IMG/VR virus record: IMGVR_UViG_3300025701_000682
Span: 1 to 22,853 of that record
Strand: one strand, 5' to 3'
Length of the DNA: 22,853 nucleotides
DNA from: a virus
Position 1 is the stretch's first letter; each line of letters starts with the position of its first letter. Below, in pieces: positions 14,901-21,524 of the stretch. Under the pieces are notes generated by a model that was given only the letters and a program-made list of their open reading frames with translations, did not search any database and was not told the origin of the DNA. A program made the position numbers and the translations under genes.

Positions 14901-15298
14901 TTAACCCGATTACATTCATTAGCGGTGCTGGTCTTGTTAACTACGGACAGAAAACTCGTGCAAGAGGTTCAAGCGCACTAGACAGAATTAACGTTGCACG
15001 TTTGGTAATTTACTTACGTTCACAGTTAAATCAGTTAGCTAAACCTTACATCTTTGAACCAAATGATAAAATCACACGTGATGAGATTAAGCAGCAAGCA
15101 GAAAGTTTGATGCTTGAGTTAGTTGGTCAAAGAGCACTATATGACTTCTTAGTAGTTTGTGACGAGTCAAACAATACTCCAAGCAGAATTGATAGAAATG
15201 AACTATACTTAGACATTGCAATTGAACCAGTTAAAGCAGTAGAATTTATTTACATTCCACTGCGCTTGAAAAACACAGGAGAAATTGCAGGACTATAA
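11939..15298 (+). CDS. 18: Contractile tail sheath protein gp18, enlarged
   Basis: The N-terminus MALTSPGVEVKVIDESFYTP and the C-terminal third (residues ~750-1119, with YFGIFYPWGFTSDNAGNNVV, ARGSSALDRINVARLVIYLR and AVEFIYIPLRLKNTGEI) are those of T4-like sheath proteins, which form the contractile outer tail. It has 1119 residues against 659 in T4 gp18. The extra material is an insert at about 120-750. This insert contains Trp-rich modules at about 133-152, 358-386, 604-628 and 662-696, each starting G-x-hydrophobic-W-x-x-T/S. It also holds two related beta-rich segments at about 251-336 and 431-558. An insert of this kind would sit on the outside of the sheath. It has a strong SD, AGGAGA, and its own late promoter. 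Confidence 0.92.
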   Translation: MALTSPGVEVKVIDESFYTPAEPGTTPMIFVASASNKLNASGTGTAQGTIKANAGKPYLLTSQRDLADTFGDPLFYTDNNNNPIHAGELNEYGLQAAYSYLGVSNRAWVVRADIDLAELEPSSEAPAATPANGTYWVDTQISKFGIQEWNGAAVTSAGGQSFTTKTPIVITDSTKLESGNAIINGTSGLIPKQTVGAIGDYAVVFGSTIVRAFYRNASGIWVLIGSEAWTKSWATVRGSKANPSFSQASSIFTINGTDVTVSDTDIIGDVAANIAGLFPLGDITANAVDGRLEIYNDGSESALQDSSGTGSIAIGGDATLLGELGIATGTYYPPALHINKHTRVPEFKGSDTTPRPTGSVWIKTTEPGNGARWRMKVWNDATKLWDAIEAPIYSSNEEALFTLDKLGGGTNLSAGDIYVQSNVAGDTQPLATFKVFKRNGVAPTTVVGSAIGASGVTADTYNIGIQATAPNSNALSNIVVIEFTTAGATADAETIAAAISNAGVTHVSAEVVTGNKIVISHAKGGDIKLTDDGSTPVLGNIGFAHFVSVTDGTPNLYYESGTDGDTAPLQLRASLWKATVNSSNSEVAFYTASTDEVTSLTNDGALWYNSIVDEVDIMIHDGDTWVGYQNFSAAYTDCDPNGPIVAASTPVLQSDGTALVDGDLWIDTSDLENYPQIYRFNANLLNTPVANRWQLLDKSDQTSENGVLFADARYNTAGANSSSAGDIDALLTSDYLDPDAPDPALYPKGMLLWNLRRSGFNVKKFVRNYIDVNDDNIRLGDAAMDLYYPHRWVTESGNQGDGSGSFGRKAQRKVVVQALQAMVNSNDEIRDDESRIFNLMATPAYPELIGEMISLNYDRGLSAFVIGDTPPRLEPNATALNNWATNQALAPEDNDDGLVSRDEYFGIFYPWGFTSDNAGNNVVVPPSHMMLRTVALSDQVSYPWFAPAGTRRGGITNATATGYVNSEGEFVTVALNEGQRDTLYAQNVNPITFISGAGLVNYGQKTRARGSSALDRINVARLVIYLRSQLNQLAKPYIFEPNDKITRDEIKQQAESLMLELVGQRALYDFLVVCDESNNTPSRIDRNELYLDIAIEPVKAVEFIYIPLRLKNTGEIAGL

Positions 15299-15307
15299 GC
15301 AATAAAA

Positions 15308-15331
15308 TGAGCCCCTGAAATATGGGGCTCA
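15308..15331 (+). terminator. Hairpin terminator after gp18
   Basis: TGAGCCCC (15308-15315) pairs perfectly with GGGGCTCA (15324-15331) around an 8-nt loop, followed by AATTTG and preceded by AAAA. The U tract is short, so termination may be partial. It lies just before the gp19 late promoter. Confidence 0.7.
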
Positions 15332-15336
15332 AATTT

Positions 15337-15344
15337 GCTAAATA
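15337..15344 (+). promoter_or_regulatory. Late promoter for tail tube gp19
   Basis: GCTAAATA directly after the gp18 terminator. The predicted start is near 15350, with CAGGAG in the leader and the ATG at 15366. Confidence 0.75.
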
Positions 15345-15365
15345 CTTGCAACAGGAGAATAAAGA

Positions 15366-15992
15366 ATGGCAATTTCAACACTATCAAAAATTACAGTTCC
15401 TCTAGCAACCGGCGACAGCGCTGCAAGCCAAGGCTTATTAATGCCAAAGCTACAATATCGTTTCCGTGTTACTTTAGAAAACTTTGGTGTAAGTACACCT
15501 ACAACAGAATTAACAAAGCAAGTAATTGACGTAACTCGTCCTACTGTTAGCTTTGAAGAAATTCCAATTGAGGTTTATAACTCACGTGCATACCTAGCAG
15601 GTAAACACACTTGGGATCCGATTACATTAAATCTAAGAGAAGATGTAAACAACAACGTACAAAAACTTGTAGGCGAGCAGTTACAGAAACAGTTTGACTT
15701 TTTCGAGCAGTCGAGTGCAGCAAGTGGACAAGATTATAAGTTTGTAACACGTATTGAAATATTAGACGGCGGCAACGGTGCTAATACACCAAACGTACTC
15801 GAAACATTTGAACTATACGGTTGCTTTGTACAAAACGCAGCTTATAATCAGCTTTCATACAGTGCAAATGAACCAGTAACGGTTACATTAAGTATTCGCT
15901 TCGACAATGCACTACAAACTCCAGACGGAACAGGTATTGGCACAGCAGTTGGCCGTACAACAAGTACTCTAATAACTGGTGGCGGCGCCTAA
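15366..15992 (+). CDS. 19: Tail tube protein gp19
   Basis: The 208 residues match T4-like major tail tube proteins (T4 gp19 has 163). Conserved parts are PKLQYRFRVTLENFG (27-41), a strand VIDVTRPTVSFEEIPIEVYNSRAYLAGKHTWDPITLNLRED (about 53-93, corresponding to the T4 segment with VGFMNRKINVAGDRTFDDW), and a C-terminal strand YSANEPVTVTLSIRFDNALQ. Hexameric rings of this protein make the inner tube through which DNA passes. The SD CAGGAG lies 8-12 bases before the ATG. The gene stands between two strong terminators behind its own late promoter, which suits the high copy number needed. Confidence 0.92.
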   Translation: MAISTLSKITVPLATGDSAASQGLLMPKLQYRFRVTLENFGVSTPTTELTKQVIDVTRPTVSFEEIPIEVYNSRAYLAGKHTWDPITLNLREDVNNNVQKLVGEQLQKQFDFFEQSSAASGQDYKFVTRIEILDGGNGANTPNVLETFELYGCFVQNAAYNQLSYSANEPVTVTLSIRFDNALQTPDGTGIGTAVGRTTSTLITGGGA

Positions 15993-16017
15993 AAAAACTA
16001 GAAGCCATTCTATACTA

Positions 16018-16045
16018 CAAAAGGGAGCCATTGCGCTCCCTTTTG
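16018..16045 (+). terminator. Strong terminator after gp19
   Basis: CAAAAGGGAGC (16018-16028) pairs perfectly with GCTCCCTTTTG (16035-16045), an 11-bp stem with a 6-nt loop, and the T run is part of the right arm, followed by TTATTAT. The A and T runs on both sides allow it to work in both directions. Confidence 0.85.
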
Positions 16046-16072
16046 TTATTATATGCGTAGTTTATTTTAAAG

Positions 16073-16080
16073 GATAAATA
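16073..16080 (+). promoter_or_regulatory. Late promoter for the second tube-like gene
   Basis: GATAAATA ends five bases before the ATG at 16086. T4 spacing puts the start site on the A of the ATG. No SD follows the motif. Confidence 0.7.
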
Positions 16081-16085
16081 TTTAT

Positions 16086-17354
16086 ATGGCAAGTAAGTTT
16101 AACGGTTTTTTAGATAATTTAGCAAATGGCGTTTTAAGTCCAAAAGGCAATATGGCCGACTGGCAACATGCTAGTCGATTATACGTTGTTGATAATTTAA
16201 AACATGCTCCTAAATTAGGGTTTCTATACCATGTTACGTTCTATCTAACAGAAAACGCTAAAAGCATTATTCCAGAAGTTGATCAATACAAGCACGAAAT
16301 TGGTATGTTAGTTAAATCAGCCGATCTTCCGGGATTTACTGCAAGCGTTGAAACACTAAACAAGTATAATAGAAAAAAGAATGTACAATCAAGATTAGAT
16401 TATAATCCTATTAATATTGCATTTCATGATGATAATTATGGTGCTACAACTGCACTGTTAGAAGCTTATTTTAAATATTATTTTGCTGATGGTAAAAATT
16501 CATTAAGCAACGGTGCTTATGGGAACAGACGTACTGGTGACACTACATATGACGGCCCTGGCACAAACACATTTGCGTTTGGTATGAACAATAATACACC
16601 AGCAGTTCCTTTCTTTGATAGAATTGAAATTGCCCAAATGTCTCGCAAGGGTTATACAAAGTACACATTAGTTAACCCAATTATATCAGCATGGTCGCAT
16701 GACACTGTAGAAAATTCCGCTAACAGTCCTTTAGAAAATACAATAACATTAAATTACGATACAGTGTTTTATGATAGAGGACACGTTGAAGCTGGAGAAA
16801 ACGGTAATCCTGCAGGATTTGGACGAACTGATCATTATGATAGTACACCTAGTCCTATTAGTCCACTTGGTGGCGGCCAGCTTGGAATAGACGGTGCATT
16901 TGGCGTTGGCATAGATTTGTACGAATATATAACTCAAGGAAAGAATTTTAACAATCCTTTTGAAGCAGCTATCGCAGGTGTTAATTTATACAGAAGTGTT
17001 AGAGAAAACGGAATAGAAGGTTTGCGCGAAGGCGGCTTTCGAATATTAACAGATGCAATTGGATCAGCTGCTGGAATTGACGTAAGCGGTGTTGCGCAAA
17101 CATTTTTTCCTAAAACTGGCGGCACTGGCGGTGCTAAGGAATTAGTTATTGCTACGGCTGTAGCTGCCGGAGCACGAGCAATTAGTCAGTCAATATCTAC
17201 AACTACAGGAGATGTAAATCCTCAGCAACAAGACGATGCTAGATTTCAAAGTTTTCTTAGAGATTATCAGTCAACTGGCGGAACAGGCGGAGTTAATGGT
17301 GCGAGAGCTACGTATAATAGACTATCACCTGCTGCTAAAGCACAATATAGTTAA
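16086..17354 (+). CDS. Second tail-tube-fold structural protein, possible baseplate tube initiator/cap (gp54/gp48-like)
   Basis: The 422-residue protein has an N-terminal domain with the tube-protein pattern: FLYHVTFYLT (46-55), VKSADLPGFTASVETLNKYNRK (about 76-97), YNPINIAFHDDNYGATTALLEAYFKYYF (about 105-132), then VNPIISAWSHD and LENTITLNYDTVFYD (about 218-232). This resembles gp19 and its paralogues gp48/gp54, which start the tube on the baseplate. The C-terminal ~180 residues are Gly/Ala-rich (GGTGGAKELVIATAVAAGARA, ending STGGTGGVNGARATYN) and look extended or membrane-interacting. The assignment to gp48 or gp54 is not certain; it could be another minor tail protein. It is predicted to be leaderless and is first in a run of linked genes to gp4. 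Confidence 0.5.
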   Translation: MASKFNGFLDNLANGVLSPKGNMADWQHASRLYVVDNLKHAPKLGFLYHVTFYLTENAKSIIPEVDQYKHEIGMLVKSADLPGFTASVETLNKYNRKKNVQSRLDYNPINIAFHDDNYGATTALLEAYFKYYFADGKNSLSNGAYGNRRTGDTTYDGPGTNTFAFGMNNNTPAVPFFDRIEIAQMSRKGYTKYTLVNPIISAWSHDTVENSANSPLENTITLNYDTVFYDRGHVEAGENGNPAGFGRTDHYDSTPSPISPLGGGQLGIDGAFGVGIDLYEYITQGKNFNNPFEAAIAGVNLYRSVRENGIEGLREGGFRILTDAIGSAAGIDVSGVAQTFFPKTGGTGGAKELVIATAVAAGARAISQSISTTTGDVNPQQQDDARFQSFLRDYQSTGGTGGVNGARATYNRLSPAAKAQYS

Positions 17355-17364
17355 GGATTCATAA

Positions 17365-17733
17365 ATGACAAATTTACCTACAGAAAAAGCCACTAATACA
17401 AGTGACAAAGGTGTAACAAATTTTTTTAATAATTATTTTTCAGAAACACTTACATTTCCGACAAATCAAGTTGATGCAGTAATTTCATTTTTTACTAAAC
17501 GTGGATTTGATAAATCTGCTGCAATATCAGTTTCTACAACTTTATTACAACAGGCTAAACTTGATAATGTAAATGTGTTTAAACTTTTAGATACATTAAA
17601 AGGTCTATCAGAACTTCAATTAAGTGCAATTGTTACAGAAGTTTTAAATTATAATAGAGAACGTTCAAGTACTTTAGGATTTAAAAGAACAGAGTCTTCT
17701 AATAAGACAGAAAAAAGGAACATTGTAGTTTGA
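17365..17733 (+). CDS. Conserved helical virion-region protein of unknown function
   Basis: This 122-residue protein is mostly alpha-helical: a polar N-terminus, then NQVDAVISFFTKRGFDKSAAISVSTTLLQQAKLDNVNVFKLLDTL (about 34-78), a helix LSELQLSAIVTEVLNYNRE, and a basic polar tail. From memory, similar small proteins are found beside gp4 in marine T4-like phages, but no function is known to me. The SD AAGGA (17353-17357) overlaps the preceding stop, and the gap is 10 bases. The next gene begins one base after its stop. It may be a minor head or neck component. Confidence 0.75.
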   Translation: MTNLPTEKATNTSDKGVTNFFNNYFSETLTFPTNQVDAVISFFTKRGFDKSAAISVSTTLLQQAKLDNVNVFKLLDTLKGLSELQLSAIVTEVLNYNRERSSTLGFKRTESSNKTEKRNIVV

Positions 17734-17734
17734 T

Positions 17735-18175
17735 ATGCCTAGATTTGCTCAAGGAAAATTTACTCTAAAGTTTCCTAAAAAATATATAGGAACACGAACA
17801 CCGACATACAGATCGAGTTGGGAATTTCATTTTATGAAATTTTGTGATGAACATCCTAGTGTTGAAAAATGGGCAAGTGAAAGCATACGAATCCCTTACA
17901 GAAATCCATTAACTGGTAAACATACAATTTATGTTCCTGACTTCTTTATTGCATATGCCGATAAAGGCGGAAAAAAGCGAGTTGAATTAATCGAAGTAAA
18001 ACCGGCTAGCCAAGCTTATCGTGAAAAGGTAGGACGTTCTCGAGTTAATCAAGCAAGTTATATTGTTAATCAAGCAAAGTGGGAAGCTGCTTCTGCATAT
18101 TGTAAACAAAAAGGAATTATATTCCGTATTATAACTGAACACGACATCTTTCATCAAGGTGGCAAACGTAGATAA
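17735..18175 (+). CDS. 4: Head completion protein gp4 (TnsA-like nuclease fold)
   Basis: The 146 residues match T4 gp4 (150 residues). The sequence runs FTLKFPKKYIGTRTPTYRSSWEFHFMKFCDEHPSVEKWASESIRIPY (about 9-55), then YVPDFFI and IEVKP, and ends KWEAASAYCKQKGIIFRIITEHDIF. Glu30, Asp69 and Glu87-Val-Lys89 line up as a PD-(D/E)xK-type site. gp4 acts at the final step of head maturation, before tail joining. The ATG is one base after the preceding stop, without a close SD, so translation is probably coupled. Its own stop codon lies inside the next late promoter. Confidence 0.9.
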   Translation: MPRFAQGKFTLKFPKKYIGTRTPTYRSSWEFHFMKFCDEHPSVEKWASESIRIPYRNPLTGKHTIYVPDFFIAYADKGGKKRVELIEVKPASQAYREKVGRSRVNQASYIVNQAKWEAASAYCKQKGIIFRIITEHDIFHQGGKRR

Positions 18176-18178
18176 ATA
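18171..18178 (+). promoter_or_regulatory. Late promoter for terminase small subunit
   Basis: GATAAATA contains the TAA stop of gp4 (18173-18175). The start should fall near 18184, about 21 bases before the ATG at 18205, with GGAAAG as the SD. Confidence 0.65.
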
Positions 18179-18204
18179 ATAGTAGCATATAATGGAAAGC
18201 CGCT

Positions 18205-18705
18205 ATGACTAAAAAATTAGAAGAACTATTAAATTTACCTGACTCTAAAGACATTGTTAACAATGCAAAAGAAGAAGATAAAAAGACTAAAAAAGAAACT
18301 GCAATTTCAGAAGCTCATGATGCTGTCCGAGATATACAAGAACTTGACAAAATAACCGCAGCATTACCTAAAGTAAAAGGCCTAGGCGACAAAGGCGATG
18401 ACGAATTAGAAGACATTGCTCAACGTGCATTAAATAGTTACGAAGAATTAATGGATCTTGGTATGAATGTTGAGAGTCGTTATAGCGGCCGTGTGTTTGA
18501 AGTTGCAGGTAGTATGCTAAAGACAGGCTTAGATGCTAAAGTTGCTAAATTAGATAAGAAACTAAAAATGGTTGAACTTCAACTTAAAAAAGAAAAATTA
18601 GATAGAGACAGCTCACCAGGTGACGGAGACATAGTAAACGGCGACGGGTATGTAGTTACAGACCGTAATAGTTTATTAGAGAAACTCAAGAATATGGATA
18701 AATAA
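18205..18705 (+). CDS. 16: Terminase small subunit gp16-like
   Basis: This 166-residue protein is close in size to T4 gp16 (164 residues). The N-terminal part is charged (KEEDKKTKKE). The core YEELMDLGMNVESRYSGRVFEVAGSMLKTGLDAKVAKLDKKLKMVELQLKK (about 78-128) is the central coiled-coil helical pair of gp16-type subunits, which form rings that recognise concatemeric DNA and regulate gp17. The C-terminal part ends NSLLEKLKNMDK. The last codons overlap the next late promoter. The assignment rests on size, helix pattern and neighbourhood with gp17. Confidence 0.75.
   Translation: MTKKLEELLNLPDSKDIVNNAKEEDKKTKKETAISEAHDAVRDIQELDKITAALPKVKGLGDKGDDELEDIAQRALNSYEELMDLGMNVESRYSGRVFEVAGSMLKTGLDAKVAKLDKKLKMVELQLKKEKLDRDSSPGDGDIVNGDGYVVTDRNSLLEKLKNMDK
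18697..18704 (+). promoter_or_regulatory. Late promoter for the CTS-bearing gene
   Basis: GATAAATA encodes the final Asp-Lys and the first two bases of the TAA stop of gp16. The start should be near 18710, with a weak SD before the ATG at 18725. Confidence 0.6.
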
Positions 18706-18724
18706 TACAAAGCGAGACAGAAAT

Positions 18725-19282
18725 ATGAAAAGTTTTTCAGAATATTTAACAGAGTCTAAAAAGACTTATGATTTTAAAATTGGTATAGCAGGTGAGTATG
18801 CTGCTGAATGCAAGTCAAAACTAGAAGATGCATTAGGCAAGTTTGGTGTGCTAAAAGTTACTGACGGTAAACGAGTACCTATATCTAAGCGTCCTTTAGA
18901 TTTTCCACAATTAGAAAATATCGATGTAACTTACTTCGAAACTGAAGTTACATATCCAACTACTACACAAGTTTTACAAGAATATCTTGGAAAATGTTGT
19001 AATATTCCACAAAGTAATATTATTGTGAGAGATCCACTTGCACCGCAAGAAGAATATCAAGAAGAAAAAAAAGAAACTCCATACGAAGCAATGCTTAATG
19101 TCGAAGACATGGGTGGAGAAAGCGCACAGGAGTCTGTGGCAGGCAATCGAACAATGGACTTATTAAAAGAATTAGAAAAAGCCCGTCAAGAGAGAGAAAT
19201 TGATCCGATGGAAGGTGCGCCTGTGGGCGAATCGAGTGACATTGACGATTCAGAAAACACAAAAGCAGTCGTAGGAGGCTAA
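18725..19282 (+). CDS. Probable capsid-interior protein with capsid-targeting sequence
   Basis: The 185-residue protein begins MKSFSEYLTES, which fits the T4 capsid-targeting sequence (for example MKTYQEFIAEA of internal protein III), and LTE before Ser fits an [L/I]xE cleavage site of the prohead protease gp21. The middle contains a mixed domain (YDFKIGIAGEYAAECKSKLEDALGKFGV, about 15-42) and a segment ending NIIVRDPLAPQEEYQ; the C-terminal third is acidic and disordered. T4 internal proteins are packaged in the prohead core, trimmed, and injected with DNA. I cannot assign a specific function. A short gap (4 bases) links it to the next gene, whose SD lies in its 3' end. Confidence 0.7.
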   Translation: MKSFSEYLTESKKTYDFKIGIAGEYAAECKSKLEDALGKFGVLKVTDGKRVPISKRPLDFPQLENIDVTYFETEVTYPTTTQVLQEYLGKCCNIPQSNIIVRDPLAPQEEYQEEKKETPYEAMLNVEDMGGESAQESVAGNRTMDLLKELEKARQEREIDPMEGAPVGESSDIDDSENTKAVVGG

Positions 19283-19286
19283 TACA

Positions 19287-19862
19287 ATGGATATGAAAAA
19301 AATCTTAGAAAATATGGATTCAGCGGCAGCAGGCAATAAGCCGTCAGTAGCAGGATCAAATGTTAACGATATGAAGACTATTTTAGAGTCTATACAATCA
19401 GTTGAAGAATGCGGTATGGCAGAAATGCCAATGGAACCGGAAGAAAAAGTTTCAATGAACGTCACAATGAGTGCACGTGGTGATGCAGTTGAAGATTTAA
19501 TTAAACTAATGGGCGGAGCTGCTGCGCCTCAAGAAGCACCAATTAGTATGCCAATGCCTGTACAAAAACAACTTCCATCACCGGATATGCATGACGACGA
19601 AATGGGCGACATGAAGAAGATGATGAAAATTTCTACAGACGGCCCAGAGATGACGGACGACGAAGTTGGAGAAGAATGGGATAATGCACCAGAAGAAGAA
19701 TACAGCGACACAAAAACAATGATCAAAGATTTGTCAGGTGGTATTAACCGTGAAAAGAAAGCATATAAAGCTACACAGGATGGCGATAATCCTATGGCAA
19801 TTGAATCTTCAATTAAGGAACAACTTTGGGCAGCTTTACAAGAAAAACTTGCAACTGATTAA
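19287..19862 (+). CDS. Acidic, low-complexity head/core-like protein of unknown function
   Basis: The 191-residue protein is Met- and Glu/Asp-rich. The motif DMKKILEN (2-9) recurs as DMKTILES (28-35), and DMKKMMKIS appears later. Each ILE followed by Asn or Ser could be a gp21-type cleavage site. The middle is disordered and acidic (DDEVGEEWDNAPEEEYSD). The C-terminal helix IKEQLWAALQEKL is well formed. From memory, similar proteins ending in such a helix occur beside gp17 in marine T4-like phages. A scaffold-like or core role is inferred, not shown. The SD GGAGG overlaps the end of the previous gene, and a strong terminator follows. Confidence 0.7.
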   Translation: MDMKKILENMDSAAAGNKPSVAGSNVNDMKTILESIQSVEECGMAEMPMEPEEKVSMNVTMSARGDAVEDLIKLMGGAAAPQEAPISMPMPVQKQLPSPDMHDDEMGDMKKMMKISTDGPEMTDDEVGEEWDNAPEEEYSDTKTMIKDLSGGINREKKAYKATQDGDNPMAIESSIKEQLWAALQEKLATD

Positions 19863-19891
19863 GAAAAAATAATCTACGGTGGGGTTACACC

Positions 19892-19919
19892 AAATAGGAC
19901 CTTCGGGTCCTATTTTTTT
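19892..19919 (+). terminator. Strong terminator with UUCG tetraloop before terL
   Basis: AAATAGGACC (19892-19901) pairs perfectly with GGTCCTATTT (19906-19915) around a C(TTCG)G tetraloop, followed by TTTT. It is the clearest intrinsic terminator in the window and shows that the region 5' of 19933 is not coding for terminase. Confidence 0.9.
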
Positions 19920-19920
19920 G

Positions 19921-19928
19921 AGTAAATA
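19921..19928 (+). promoter_or_regulatory. Late promoter for terminase large subunit
   Basis: AGTAAATA is followed by CAAT and the ATG at 19933, the same spacing as at the HNH gene. No SD is present between the motif and the ATG. Confidence 0.6.
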
Positions 19929-19932
19929 CAAT

Positions 19933-21513
19933 ATGGCAGCATCATTAGACGGCGTCTTAATTAAAAAGGCGAATAAGCAAGAAACATTTACCGAAGCACA
20001 AATAGACGATATCGTCAAGTGTATGGATCCTGACGAAGGATATTTGTACTTTGCTCGCAAGTTTGCATACATTCAACACCCTGTTAAAGGCAAGTTGTTG
20101 TTTGATCCGTTTGAGTATCAGTTAAGACTGATGCATAGTTATCATAACTATCGCTTTAATATTAACATGATGCCTAGACAAACAGGCAAGACTACGTGTG
20201 CTAGTATCTATCTAGCATGGTATGCAATGTTTAACCCAGACCAAACTATTCTTGTTGCTGCACACAAATACACAGGTGCGCAGGAGATTATGTCACGCAT
20301 ACGCTTTGTATATGAAACTTGTCCAGATCATATTAGAGCAGGTGTTACAAGTTACAACAAACAATCAATTGAATTTGAAAATGGATCACGTATTGTAGCA
20401 CAAACAACAACAGGTAATACAGGACGTGGTATGAGTATCTCGCTACTATACTGTGACGAATTTGCATTTGTGCAACCTAACATTGCTGAAGAGTTTTGGA
20501 CTTCAATTTCACCTACACTAGCAACAGGTGGTCGTGCTATTATTACAAGTACACCTAACTCAGACGAAGATACTTTTGCTACTATTTGGAAACAAGCAGA
20601 AGAAAAATTTGATGCACACGGCAACGAACAAGAACTAGGCACAAACGGTTTTCACAGTTTTGTTGCACAATGGGACGAACATCCTGATCGTGACGAAGTG
20701 TGGAAAACTGAAGAAATTGGACGCATCGGTGAAGAAAAGTTCCGTCGTGAATACGGTTGTGAATTCTTAGTATTTGACGAAACACTAATCAATAGTTTAA
20801 CGCTAGCAGCTATGGAAGGCGGTTCGCCTATACTTAACATGGGCCAAACACGCTGGTATAAGAAACCTACTAATCAATACACATATGTTATTGCACTTGA
20901 TCCTAGCATGGGCACAGGAGGCGACAATGCTGCTATACAAGTATTTGAGTTACCTAGTTACGAACAAGTAGCAGAGTGGCAACACAATCAAACTGCTATA
21001 CCTGGACAGATTCGTGTACTAAGTGATATCTGTAAATATATTGCAGACGAAACTAGAAATCCAAATGGTGTTTACTGGAGCGTAGAAAATAATGGAATCG
21101 GCGAAGCGGCACTAATAGTTATAAATGATTTTGGAGAAGAGAATATACCAGGATTGTTTATATCAGAACCTATGCGTAAAGGACATGTGCGTAAATTCCG
21201 TAAAGGATTTAATACAACGCATAGCACTAAAATTACAGCTTGCAGTCGATTAAAGACTATGGTTGAAAACAACAAAATGACAATTAGAAGTAAACCGTTA
21301 CTATCCGAGTTAAAAGGATATGTGGCAACCGGAAGTAGTTTTCAAGCTAAAAGCGGAATGACTGATGATTTAGTAAGTGCAACACTATTGTCTTTAAGAA
21401 TGATGACTGTTCTTAAAGATTGGGACCCTAGAGTGTACGATACTTTCAACCAAGCAGAGCGAGATGAAGATTATGAAGCACCAATGCCTATCTTTGTTAG
21501 CACCAACTATTGA
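19933..21513 (+). CDS. 17: Terminase large subunit gp17 (terL)
   Basis: The 526-residue protein (T4 gp17 has 610) has an N-terminal ATPase: Walker A MPRQTGKTT (80-88), Walker B LLYCDEF (171-177) with Asp175 and Glu176, and the coupling motif ITSTPN (204-209). The C-terminal RNase H-fold nuclease has YVIALDPSMGTGGDNAAI (318-335, Asp323), YWSVENNGIG (Glu385) and GMTDDLVSA (Asp478/479). It pumps DNA into the prohead and cuts concatemers. The frame stays open upstream to 19879, but that stretch holds the terminator and promoter, so I start at 19933 (MAASLDGVLIKK). The message would be leaderless. The stop overlaps the next late promoter. Confidence 0.95.
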   Translation: MAASLDGVLIKKANKQETFTEAQIDDIVKCMDPDEGYLYFARKFAYIQHPVKGKLLFDPFEYQLRLMHSYHNYRFNINMMPRQTGKTTCASIYLAWYAMFNPDQTILVAAHKYTGAQEIMSRIRFVYETCPDHIRAGVTSYNKQSIEFENGSRIVAQTTTGNTGRGMSISLLYCDEFAFVQPNIAEEFWTSISPTLATGGRAIITSTPNSDEDTFATIWKQAEEKFDAHGNEQELGTNGFHSFVAQWDEHPDRDEVWKTEEIGRIGEEKFRREYGCEFLVFDETLINSLTLAAMEGGSPILNMGQTRWYKKPTNQYTYVIALDPSMGTGGDNAAIQVFELPSYEQVAEWQHNQTAIPGQIRVLSDICKYIADETRNPNGVYWSVENNGIGEAALIVINDFGEENIPGLFISEPMRKGHVRKFRKGFNTTHSTKITACSRLKTMVENNKMTIRSKPLLSELKGYVATGSSFQAKSGMTDDLVSATLLSLRMMTVLKDWDPRVYDTFNQAERDEDYEAPMPIFVSTNY

Positions 21514-21519
21514 TAAATA
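21512..21519 (+). promoter_or_regulatory. Late promoter for the gene after terL
   Basis: GATAAATA starts within the TGA stop of terL (21511-21513) and ends five bases before the ATG at 21525. T4 spacing places the start on the A of the ATG. There is no SD. Confidence 0.65.
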
Positions 21520-21524
21520 ATATT

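Noticed and set aside
15335-15529. Open frame of 64 codons overlapping the start of gp19
   Set aside because: Different frame inside gp19, begins within the late promoter region, and its product is Asn/Arg-rich nonsense.
19879-19932. Upstream extension of the terminase frame
   Set aside because: These codons consist of a perfect UUCG-loop terminator and a late promoter; family N-termini fit the ATG at 19933.
20352-20840. Overlapping antisense open frames within terL
   Set aside because: They are shadows of a gene with all terminase motifs.
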